IMG/VR virus record: IMGVR_UViG_3300030090_002668
Location: 1 to 29,660 of that record
From: a virus
DNA: 29,660 bases
Reading direction: 5' to 3' (one strand)
This document shows positions 21,971-27,907 of the stretch, one piece after another. The notes under the pieces were generated by a model, which ran no database searches, was not told where the DNA came from, and was given only the letters and a program-made list of their open reading frames with translations. Each line of letters begins with the position of its first letter. The stretch's first letter is position 1. A program made the position numbers and the translations under genes.

Positions 21971-23291
21971 ACTGCTGATCTGGTTCTTTAAATTCTGCTA
22001 TTGTAGATGATATGTCCCCGTGTGTCAAGGGTCTATTGATCGTAAGTCCAGATAAAGAGGTGACTCGGCTCACTGCCACATAGAGCAACCCGAACCAATC
22101 CTTCATAACCCGACTAGGCAATTCCAGGTGGACACGCTGCAAAGTTAGCCCCTGACTGGCGTGTACCGTAAGGGCGTAGCCTAGCCGCACGGGATACTGC
22201 TTAAAATAGGCAACCTCTTTGGACTCAATGTTGCCGTCCTCGTCCATCTCGTGCTTGAACTTGCTTTCCTTTTCTTGCCCAATGTAAACGTAGTCGCTGT
22301 CACTGTCCCTGATAATGACCAGCCTCTGGTACTTGTCCATACCCACGAAGGTGCCAGTGTCTCCGTTCACAACGTGCTGTATCTGCCCCCTAATCTTTTT
22401 GCGAATGTTCTTCTTTATGATAACACGGCATCCCTCCCTAAGAGTGAGAGTGCGGTCCATGTTTCTCACCTCATCCATGTCGCCCTTCTGCGTACCCTCG
22501 AACACATACTCCTTGCTCTTTAGCTCGGACAACCTAGCCTCGTTAATCTGGCTGGCTCTCTTGCGGTATGGGGTCAAAATCATAGCAGCGTTATGAGGCT
22601 TCCCCACCCTGCTGTTTATTAGTCGCAGGTCTATGTCAGTCTGCTGCCCCACCTTTACACGCTCCAATATGTTCGCCTCAATTGGATTGGACTGTCGGAA
22701 AATGTGGTTAAGACTGCAAATCCGTATGTGATTCACGTTGTCACGCCAGAACCTAGACTGCTCCAACCCAAATGGGGGAGGGTAGTTGTAACTCAGCAGG
22801 GTCTTGGTATCCTTCTCGTCGGCCACTGGCAGCAATTGCCCTGGACCTCCGACAAACAACACATGCTTGCCGCCAAACGCCTCTGGGTTCCCAGTAGCCC
22901 TACGCATTGCCTTGTCGATAAAGTCAATGTGGTCGCACCTGACCATCGTGTACTCCTCGATTACGATCCAAGAGATGCCCTGTAGAAGTCGATCCTTCTT
23001 GCGTCCAAAGAATCTGGTTTGGATTTGCTTTGCTCTGAGTGTAGTGACTCTCTCGTCTGGGTCAAGCGATCCCTCACTCGGGACGCCAAACATTCTATAG
23101 AGAGTTTCGCCTCGAACGTTGGAGGCTGCTCTGCCTGTTGGGGCGACGATGCAAACTGCTGTGTCATACTTTCTGATCTCGTCTATGAGGTAGCTCTTGC
23201 CAGTGCCAGCCGATCCATCGAGACGAACAAACTTGCACCTGCGTGACTTGATAAGGTCAAATACCTCTTGTTGTTGTTGGGATAGGCTCAA
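21954..23291 (-). CDS. SF1B DNA helicase (Pif1/RecD2/Dda-like)
   Basis: A 445-aa protein with the SF1 motifs in order: Q-motif (LSQQQQEVFDLI), Walker A (GSAGTGKSYLI, residues 26-36), APTGRAASN, Walker B-like (WIVIEEYTMV), motif III-like (FVGGPGQLLPV), motif V (ALTVHASQGLTLQRVHLEL), motif VI (LYVAVSRVTSLSGL). It would unwind DNA 5'-3' in replication or recombination. Oddities: Walker B is Glu-Glu instead of Asp-Glu, motif III is GGxxQ instead of GDxxQ, and motif V has HASQG instead of HKSQG. Its start overlaps the upstream nuclease gene by four bases, suggesting that the two work together. Confidence 0.88.
   Translation of the reverse strand: MSLSQQQQEVFDLIKSRRCKFVRLDGSAGTGKSYLIDEIRKYDTAVCIVAPTGRAASNVRGETLYRMFGVPSEGSLDPDERVTTLRAKQIQTRFFGRKKDRLLQGISWIVIEEYTMVRCDHIDFIDKAMRRATGNPEAFGGKHVLFVGGPGQLLPVADEKDTKTLLSYNYPPPFGLEQSRFWRDNVNHIRICSLNHIFRQSNPIEANILERVKVGQQTDIDLRLINSRVGKPHNAAMILTPYRKRASQINEARLSELKSKEYVFEGTQKGDMDEVRNMDRTLTLREGCRVIIKKNIRKKIRGQIQHVVNGDTGTFVGMDKYQRLVIIRDSDSDYVYIGQEKESKFKHEMDEDGNIESKEVAYFKQYPVRLGYALTVHASQGLTLQRVHLELPSRVMKDWFGLLYVAVSRVTSLSGLTINRPLTHGDISSTIAEFKEPDQQYEFAN
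22000..22028 (-). promoter_or_regulatory. Sigma-70-type promoter inside the helicase gene
   Basis: On the minus strand: TTGACA (22028-22023), 17-base spacer, TACAAT (22005-22000). One mismatch in the -10 box. Expected start near 21993, about 23 bases before the ATG of the 68-aa gene. It would let the last three minus-strand genes be expressed apart from the helicase. Confidence 0.6.
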
Positions 23292-24046
23292 AGTCCAGTA
23301 AAGAAGTTGTATGCTCCGTTTAGGTAATCGAACGCCTCAATGCCCCACTCGACCTTGTGTAGCGGCCACTTCTTGACGTGCATCTGGGCAGTCTCGCAGT
23401 CAAAGATAACACTGTAGCAGTCAATGTCGCAAAGCTCGAAGCCCCACTCCTCGGCTATTATGTCTGCCTCCACCGCAAGCTGGCACAGGTCAGTCTCGTA
23501 GCTCTTCTTGCGTGGATCTCCTTGGCGAAACTTAAAATCCATCAACACTGGCTTGTCGTCACGCTCTCCTATAAAGTCGATCATGCCTGCCACCCTGCGT
23601 TCAGTGTCGATAACCGAGTGCTCCACCAGTTGAGGGTAAATCCCAAGGGAGTCTATCCAAACAAGGAATGGCTGGTAGAAGTGGCGGTACTCGCTATGGT
23701 AGTCTGCCCCTAGCATACGCTGGTTAATCGCCTCCTCCATCTCTGCGTGTAGCTTGGTCCCAAACTCTGATGAGGTTATTTCGCTTCCATCAAGGTCGGT
23801 GCGGTAGCCCCACAGTCTTTCTCTGAGCTTGTCCTCCGTGTCTTCGGGGAATTCCCTGGCTAAGTGGACCAGCTTACGCTCACGCCATTCGTTAATATCA
23901 AAGCCACGCAGTTGCCTGGGAAACAAAGACAGGACGGTGGTGACGCTCTTGACGCAGTTGCCGTGACTTCGGGCCTTGGCGATTGTGTCGATGCTCTTCA
24001 GCAGCTTCACCTTGCCGTTCTTTTGCTGTGTATAAAAATGACTCAT
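23288..24046 (-). CDS. PD-(D/E)XK nuclease (RecB/Cas4-like exonuclease)
   Basis: I start at ATG 24046 (252 aa), which overlaps the upstream stop as ATGA; the frame runs 30 codons further upstream but into that gene. The motifs fit the RecB-type nuclease core: SSEFGTKLHAEMEEA with H100, AGMIDFIG with D157, VLMDFKFR with D170-x-K172, and the following helix YETDLCQLAVEA with Q189. The second acid is Asp, not the commoner Glu. No iron-sulfur cysteine cluster is evident. It would digest host or phage DNA ends or process recombination intermediates, probably with the helicase that follows at a four-base overlap. Confidence 0.8.
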   Translation of the reverse strand: MSHFYTQQKNGKVKLLKSIDTIAKARSHGNCVKSVTTVLSLFPRQLRGFDINEWRERKLVHLAREFPEDTEDKLRERLWGYRTDLDGSEITSSEFGTKLHAEMEEAINQRMLGADYHSEYRHFYQPFLVWIDSLGIYPQLVEHSVIDTERRVAGMIDFIGERDDKPVLMDFKFRQGDPRKKSYETDLCQLAVEADIIAEEWGFELCDIDCYSVIFDCETAQMHVKKWPLHKVEWGIEAFDYLNGAYNFFTGL

Positions 24047-24351
24047 AAGCTGTCGGTAAACAATTCCACTGCTGAGAATATCATCGCAAGCAGCATACCC
24101 TTGGCATCGTAATCGGTAAGCCCATCGCAACGCCATGCCGCTATCTTCTCTCCTTCAAAATCGTAGTCTGTTAAATAGTATGTCGCTGGCCCCAATTCAT
24201 GGGTGGGGTTTTCCCTGTCAATGGGCCAGGTCTTGCCGTGGGCAGGTCCACCCACCACAATCCCAATGCTCTCATTGGTAAACCGAGAGCCGCCTGTCAT
24301 CCAGTCTCGGCACTCTCTTACTACATGTGGTATATCTTCTTCTGTGTACAT
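24043..24351 (-). CDS. Hypothetical protein with GGPAHGKT motif
   Basis: A 102-aa acidic protein. Residues about 30-41 (IVVGGPAHGKTW) fit the Walker A pattern G-x4-G-K-T. However, the protein is short, shows no Walker B, and the segment resembles a 'GGPxxGxxW' beta-turn seen in small phage proteins, so ATP binding is doubtful. The end is hydrophobic (MLLAMIFSAVELF), possibly an amphipathic helix. Coupled at ATGA to the nuclease gene, three bases after the Nmad1-like gene. Function unknown. Confidence 0.6.
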   Translation of the reverse strand: MYTEEDIPHVVRECRDWMTGGSRFTNESIGIVVGGPAHGKTWPIDRENPTHELGPATYYLTDYDFEGEKIAAWRCDGLTDYDAKGMLLAMIFSAVELFTDSL

Positions 24352-24354
24352 AGT

Positions 24355-24669
24355 TTACGGATATTGCTTTTCGCTCAACATTGCCAACGCCAAAACCGAG
24401 TAACCAATCAGGTCCCTGAACGCATCGTCCACCGCCTCATTCTGAACCCTCAACTCTCCATTCTTGCAGAATGTCTGGACTCGTTTAAATTTATCTCCCA
24501 TGCGAATGCAAAGGGCTATCAATGGGTCTACCCCGAACTCCTCAGACTGCCTAAAGTTGGCAAATGCGTCGCCACTTAGGGACGTGTAGTCGTGGTTCTT
24601 CCCTTTCAGGATTGCCTCCATCCTCTCAAACAGGACGGGGATGTATTCTTCTAGTTGTTTGTTTGTCAT
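24355..24669 (-). CDS. Nucleotide-modification-associated domain 1 protein (DUF1599-like)
   Basis: A 104-aa protein matching the Nmad1/DUF1599 layout: GKNHDYTS (residues 23-30), FANFRQSEEFGVDP (36-49), RMGDKFKR (56-63), NEAVDDAFRDLIGYSVLAL (77-95). These all-helical proteins, conserved in phages, are associated with nucleotide or DNA-base modification gene sets and may resemble MazG-type folds. The exact reaction is not known. It overlaps the phosphoesterase gene by four bases, and the genome also has a cytosine methyltransferase, fitting a role in nucleotide handling. Confidence 0.75.
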   Translation of the reverse strand: MTNKQLEEYIPVLFERMEAILKGKNHDYTSLSGDAFANFRQSEEFGVDPLIALCIRMGDKFKRVQTFCKNGELRVQNEAVDDAFRDLIGYSVLALAMLSEKQYP

Positions 24670-25313
24670 AATTCCATTAGAAAGTTGGTCGCCACTTTGC
24701 CATGCTCAACTACTCCACACCCGATGGCAGGGTGCGGCCCATATTTACCGTAGGCCATTGCATACGAGTCTTTGTCGATCCCGTTGCCCACTTGCATTCC
24801 AAACACTTTGCACTTGGCTCCCGTGTGCCACTGAACGTAGCACTCTGAGTGCCAGTGACCTTGAACCACGCTCTGCATGTCTTGCTTGGCTCGCTGAATG
24901 GCCTTCTTTCCGTCCCCGTGGCAGTAGACCACGTTGTCGATACAGACCGACTCAACAAACTTCCAGCCAGGTGCCTCGAACATTTCGTTATAGTCCCTGA
25001 CCCATCTTTTGGATATGCCAGCACTGTACGCCTTGCGATGTACCAACCGGTCGTGATTGCCAATGCAAACGTGTGCCTGTGGAAACGCCTTGTACCATTT
25101 CTGAATCTCGGAGATCGCCCTGTCTAGCTCCTCACCTGCACTAAAACCATCTGGGTCAGTCTCGTGATAGGAGCTATAGTGGTTGTCAATAACATCGCCA
25201 ATAAACACCACTTGGTTGCAGCCCATCTTGCGGTCCACGTTTTTACAGAACCGCAAGTATTTCTTGAGGGTAAATGGGCAATGCAAGTCCCCTACTACCA
25301 ATACCTTAGCCAT
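24666..25313 (-). CDS. Calcineurin-like metallophosphoesterase
   Basis: A 215-aa protein with all metal-binding motifs of the family: GDLHCP (D9, H11), GDVIDNH (D40, N44 region), GNHDR (N86, H87), CHGDG (H132) and GHWHS (H153, H155). It should be a two-metal phosphodiesterase or phosphatase; phage members act on nucleic acid ends, cyclic nucleotides or modified nucleotides. The substrate cannot be deduced. The start ATG overlaps the upstream small gene by eight bases, and the stop overlaps the Nmad1-like gene at ATGA. Confidence 0.88.
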   Translation of the reverse strand: MAKVLVVGDLHCPFTLKKYLRFCKNVDRKMGCNQVVFIGDVIDNHYSSYHETDPDGFSAGEELDRAISEIQKWYKAFPQAHVCIGNHDRLVHRKAYSAGISKRWVRDYNEMFEAPGWKFVESVCIDNVVYCHGDGKKAIQRAKQDMQSVVQGHWHSECYVQWHTGAKCKVFGMQVGNGIDKDSYAMAYGKYGPHPAIGCGVVEHGKVATNFLMEL

Positions 25314-25500
25314 TGTCAGAAATCACTGCGACAGAGACTCCCCCGTCATCTTCCAGATCACACCTAATAATCTTGCCATTAACAACGGCAGTTATGCTAA
25401 CCTCATCCACTGGCAAAACCTCAATAATCTTGCCGATCACCCCGACAAGGACCTCGTGATCCTCCACATCTTCTAGTTTGTCGTTGTATCTATAGCTCAT
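25306..25500 (-). CDS. Hypothetical protein (64 aa)
   Basis: A small acidic, strand-rich protein beginning MSYRYNDKLEDVEDHEVLVG, with regularly alternating hydrophobic residues (GVIGKIIEVLPVDEVSITAVV) suggesting a small beta-barrel. The family is not recognised. It overlaps the sigma-like gene at ATGA and the phosphoesterase by eight bases, so it is part of the same translation chain. Confidence 0.55.
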   Translation of the reverse strand: MSYRYNDKLEDVEDHEVLVGVIGKIIEVLPVDEVSITAVVNGKIIRCDLEDDGGVSVAVISDNG

Positions 25501-26009
25501 AAAAATTTCCTAGCGTATCTCAAACCACTGTCTATTGCCTGCTTGCTTACCCCAACGTGTCTAGCCAATTCCGAAAAATTAAAGATCTCATTGTCCATAG
25601 CAAGCTTAATTCTGCTGGAAATAAGTTTCCCTTGTTTCCCCTTGTTTGAAAGCATTTTGCAGATTTCAACCAGTTTCGCCTTTGCTTTTTTTCTGTTCCT
25701 CTGGGCCTCAAGGCAATCTTGAACAGAGTCATAGCTGGCGTCATTTTGAAACGTCTCAGCAATTTCCTCTGCTGACGACTCGATCTTATTGCTGATTCGG
25801 ATTCTCTTAAGAATCCGTTCTTTCAATATAAGCGGGATAGAAACCTTGACATAGCCCACGGCGTTTCTCTTGGCTGTTCCCTCTGTCCTTCTGCAAAATA
25901 CATCGTAAGCCTCAGAGGCAAGGTCCTCAGCGGTTGGCTTGCCCAGCTTTCGGGCATACCTACGGATGGAACAACCCATCGCAAATTTCCATATTTGCTC
26001 GTCGGTCAC
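25497..26009 (-). CDS. Sigma-factor-like DNA-binding protein
   Basis: A 170-aa protein with a GTG start overlapping the upstream stop (GTGA). Residues about 10-66 resemble sigma-70 region 2 in a reduced form: basic helix (IRRYARKLGKP), TAEDLASEAYDVFCRR (cf. 'D-A-E-D-L-x-Q-E-A-F'), then AVGYVKVSIPLILKERILKR. A charged linker follows (residues 70-140). Residues about 145-168 (FSELARHVGVSKQAIDSGLRYARKF) form a helix-turn-helix like sigma region 4. It could redirect host RNA polymerase or bind DNA as a regulator. The region-2 match is partial, so a plain HTH regulator remains possible. Confidence 0.5.
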   Translation of the reverse strand: MTDEQIWKFAMGCSIRRYARKLGKPTAEDLASEAYDVFCRRTEGTAKRNAVGYVKVSIPLILKERILKRIRISNKIESSAEEIAETFQNDASYDSVQDCLEAQRNRKKAKAKLVEICKMLSNKGKQGKLISSRIKLAMDNEIFNFSELARHVGVSKQAIDSGLRYARKFL

Positions 26010-26389
26010 AGTTGCCCCCGCTCCATATTCTTTACCGCTCTCTCTGCTGCCAGCATCTTAATCGTCTCTAGGTCCATCTCGATGTTTGCCGCCTCGAACA
26101 CACTGACTGCCAGTGCCTCCAGGAATCCAATAATGTACTGAGTGTCAGGGATAGAGCCACGCTCTGGCGGTTCCTGTCTGTTGCCATCTTGGTCTACATA
26201 AGCGGGAGCAGGGACTTCCGTGTAGGCCATTGTGCCGTCCTCCTTGGTTGCCGTGTACTCGGTCCACCAATTAGCCTCGTCGCCAACCTTGTGCTGGCTT
26301 GGGTCAATCATCTTAATCAAGACCCGATCTCCTTGTTCAGTTAGGCAATCTGCCCACTGCCCTTGTATTGTTTTTATTGTCGCTTTCAT
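26006..26389 (-). CDS. Hypothetical protein (127 aa)
   Basis: An acidic protein. The N-terminal half is strand-rich (MKATIKTIQGQWADCLTEQG; ANWWTEYTATKEDG), then a Pro-rich linker (VPAPAYVDQDGNRQEPPERG), then two helices (YIIGFLEALAVSVFEAANIEM; MLAAERAVKNMERGQL). I recognise no family. Start and stop both overlap their neighbours (ATGA before, GTGA after), so it is coupled to the sigma-like gene. Confidence 0.55.
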   Translation of the reverse strand: MKATIKTIQGQWADCLTEQGDRVLIKMIDPSQHKVGDEANWWTEYTATKEDGTMAYTEVPAPAYVDQDGNRQEPPERGSIPDTQYIIGFLEALAVSVFEAANIEMDLETIKMLAAERAVKNMERGQL

Positions 26390-26586
26390 CGTAATTCGCT
26401 TATGCCTAGCAGGTAGTCGTCACTGCCAAATGGCTCCAGTTCAATTTCAATTCTTCGTTCAACGTAGTCACCAATGTCATGGATCTGCTCGTCGCTACAA
26501 TGCCTCTCGATGGCCTCCTCTATTACCGTCACAAGGATCTCGACCTCCTCCTCGTCTGTTGGGTTTATCAGTCTTACGAAATCCAT
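26386..26586 (-). CDS. Hypothetical acidic protein (66 aa)
   Basis: A very acidic, mostly helical protein (PTDEEEVEILVTVIEEAIER; RRIEIELEPFGSDDY). Small acidic phage proteins of this kind are often inhibitors or DNA mimics, but nothing specific is recognisable. It overlaps its upstream neighbour by 13 bases and its downstream neighbour by four (ATGA). Confidence 0.55.
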   Translation of the reverse strand: MDFVRLINPTDEEEVEILVTVIEEAIERHCSDEQIHDIGDYVERRIEIELEPFGSDDYLLGISELR

Positions 26587-26870
26587 CCGATAGTTTCCTG
26601 TCTAAATTTGTCTAGCACTGAATCCGTAACTCTGTAGTGCCTGGGTTGATCGACGGCATACTGGTCGCCAATTAGGTTCTTTTTGATCCAGTCAATTCGG
26701 GCCTTGCCGCTCTCGGTTAGCTGGACAAAATAAAGGTTCCCGTAAGTACATATACCGATCACCTCTGTGATCCCGTTGCGTTTCTTTACGGCTAGAGTGG
26801 TCTTCCACTTCTGGTCATCTTGACCATTGTGGTTTGCGACTAGTGAGTCTAAAAGTTTTTTTGTAATCAT
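26574..26870 (-). CDS. Hypothetical protein (98 aa)
   Basis: I start at ATG 26870 (MITKKLLDSLVANHNGQDD). A TTG at 26918 would give 16 more codons but would place a strong hairpin (26882-26905) inside the coding sequence. Residues form a strand-rich core (TTLAVKKRNGITEVIGICTYG; NLYFVQLTESGKARIDWIKK) resembling a small winged-helix or SH3-like domain, then a basic helix. I cannot assign a family. The role is probably in DNA metabolism, given its place after the SSB-like gene. Confidence 0.55.
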   Translation of the reverse strand: MITKKLLDSLVANHNGQDDQKWKTTLAVKKRNGITEVIGICTYGNLYFVQLTESGKARIDWIKKNLIGDQYAVDQPRHYRVTDSVLDKFRQETIGWIS

Positions 26871-26881
26871 GGTAAGTTTAA

Positions 26882-26905
26882 CCCCACCCTCCGAAGAGGG
26901 CAGGG
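26882..26905 (-). terminator. Hairpin with UUCG tetraloop after the SSB-like gene
   Basis: On the minus strand, CCCTC-TTCG-GAGGG forms a five-pair stem closed by a C(UUCG)G tetraloop, extended by a CCC/GGG stem across a 2x2 internal mismatch. It begins 14 bases after the SSB-like stop. No T run follows, so it may attenuate transcription, protect the upstream mRNA from 3' decay, or mask the GGAGG in its 3' arm. Confidence 0.6.
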
Positions 26906-26918
26906 CATATAACGACAA

Positions 26919-27563
26919 CTAGAACGGGCAGTCTGCCAAAGGATCTGCTGATTGAGCAGCGGCTTTCTCGTTTTCAGTAGGCTCCCGAGCGGCCTTCGCT
27001 TCATCAAGTTTGCCTTTGTTGGCAACGATGAATGCCTCGACCTGCTCCTCAAGGGCCTTAAAAAGAGGCTCGGTATTCCAAACCTTCTTTGACCCAACCA
27101 TAACTGGCTCAATCTTGGGCTGCTTCTCCCTAGTTAAAGCCTCAGCAACTGGCTTTATCCCGCCCTGGTAGGGAAGAATGAATAATTTGTCGTAGTCACT
27201 GTTCTCTGGCCTGAACTTCCACACCTTCAGCTCAAGCATTTTGTTTATGTCGAAGTTGCATACTCGCTTGGCGAGGTAGGCGTAGGCAGGCACGGGCCAG
27301 TCGCTGTTCTGCTTGTGTGTAGGCACTTGCAAAACGTCAACGCCTGCACTGTTCTGCAAGCCAATGCAGAGGTGCTGCCCGTATGGGCCATCGTCCAGAT
27401 ATAAGGACTCAATGTGACCCGCAAGCATAGGCACTTGCAATTGCCACTTGAATCCGTTGGTACACATAGAATGCTCGTACTTGACGGCACCTGGTGTGTT
27501 TTCATTAACCTTGCAGCAAAGTTGCCCAAGGTCGTTGTTACATTTCCAATATCGTGTTTCCAT
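26919..27563 (-). CDS. Probable single-stranded DNA-binding protein
   Basis: A 214-aa protein. The N-terminal two thirds is strand-rich with aromatics (METRYWKC; FKWQLQVPMLAGHIESLYL; VWKFRPENSDYDKLFILPY), as in an OB fold. The last 50 residues are a flexible Lys/Glu/Ala tail (ANKGKLDEAKAAREPTENEK) ending in SADPLADCPF, an acidic tip with terminal Phe like those of bacterial SSBs (DDIPF) and phage SSBs. This tip usually recruits replication and repair proteins. It is early in the operon, followed by a strong hairpin. Shine-Dalgarno GGAG is present. No closer family match can be claimed. Confidence 0.5.
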   Translation of the reverse strand: METRYWKCNNDLGQLCCKVNENTPGAVKYEHSMCTNGFKWQLQVPMLAGHIESLYLDDGPYGQHLCIGLQNSAGVDVLQVPTHKQNSDWPVPAYAYLAKRVCNFDINKMLELKVWKFRPENSDYDKLFILPYQGGIKPVAEALTREKQPKIEPVMVGSKKVWNTEPLFKALEEQVEAFIVANKGKLDEAKAAREPTENEKAAAQSADPLADCPF

Positions 27564-27576
27564 TATCGAGTCTCCA

Positions 27577-27735
27577 TTAGTTGTATGCTATGTAGAAGGT
27601 TAGTGTTAGTATGGACGCTATTACGGCCATGAGTGCGAACTGCTTAATCGACTGCCACCTGAGCTGCCTGCGCATCTCGTAGTGAGTGTCTCTTTGCGAG
27701 TTCCTGCGGTTTATGTCTCTAAGGATACTATCCAT
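27577..27735 (-). CDS. Small membrane protein (52 aa)
   Basis: I prefer ATG 27735 (MDSILRDINRRNSQRD) because GAGG stands just upstream. In-frame ATGs at 27744 and 27786 and a TTG at 27810 would lengthen it to at most 77 aa. The N-terminal part is basic and helical (YEMRRQLRWQSIKQ). The C-terminal 20 residues (FALMAVIASILTLTFYIAYN) form one membrane anchor. It is the first gene after the promoter at 27879-27907. Function unknown; an early anti-host or superinfection-related role is possible but not shown. Confidence 0.5.
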   Translation of the reverse strand: MDSILRDINRRNSQRDTHYEMRRQLRWQSIKQFALMAVIASILTLTFYIAYN

Positions 27736-27810
27736 TTTCCTCATAAAATATGCTAATGATAGCGTACTGTCAACAATTATTTTCATGATTGGGCAACTAA
27801 GGCAAAACAA

Positions 27811-27860
27811 TTAACTACAATTATGATTATTACAATTATGATTAACTACAATTATAGTTT
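27811..27860 (-). repeat. Three tandem AT-rich repeats (operator-like)
   Basis: TACAATTAT occurs at 27816, 27831 and 27847, spacing 15 and 16 bases. The first two copies extend to TACAATTATGATTA, and the outer two are preceded by TAAC. The last copy is a near-perfect inverted repeat (AACTA-CAATTA-TAGTT). They lie 10-60 bases downstream of the predicted transcription start. Candidate uses: regulator operators, a replication initiator site, or an mRNA leader element. Confidence 0.6.
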
Positions 27861-27878
27861 AATTAGGCCGACTAGGCC

Positions 27879-27907
27879 ATTATAGCCTTGTCTTAATTGA
27901 CTGTCAA
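27879..27907 (-). promoter_or_regulatory. Sigma-70-type promoter for the minus-strand operon
   Basis: On the minus strand: TTGACA (27907-27902), 17-base spacer, TATAAT (27884-27879), both hexamers perfect. The -35 box overlaps the methyltransferase stop codon. Expected start near 27872, giving a leader of roughly 90-140 bases that contains the AT-rich repeats. It would drive the small membrane protein, SSB-like and downstream genes. Confidence 0.88.

Noticed and set aside
24220-24260. Walker A-like GGPAHGKT as evidence for an ATPase
   Set aside because: The protein has 102 residues, no Walker B and no surrounding P-loop fold pattern, so I kept the gene as hypothetical.
27745-27773. Second minus-strand promoter: TTGACA (27773-27768), 17-base spacer, TATTTT
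   Set aside because: The -10 box has two mismatches, and the predicted start would fall only about 3 bases before the preferred ATG and downstream of its Shine-Dalgarno. The perfect promoter at 27879-27907 already serves this gene.
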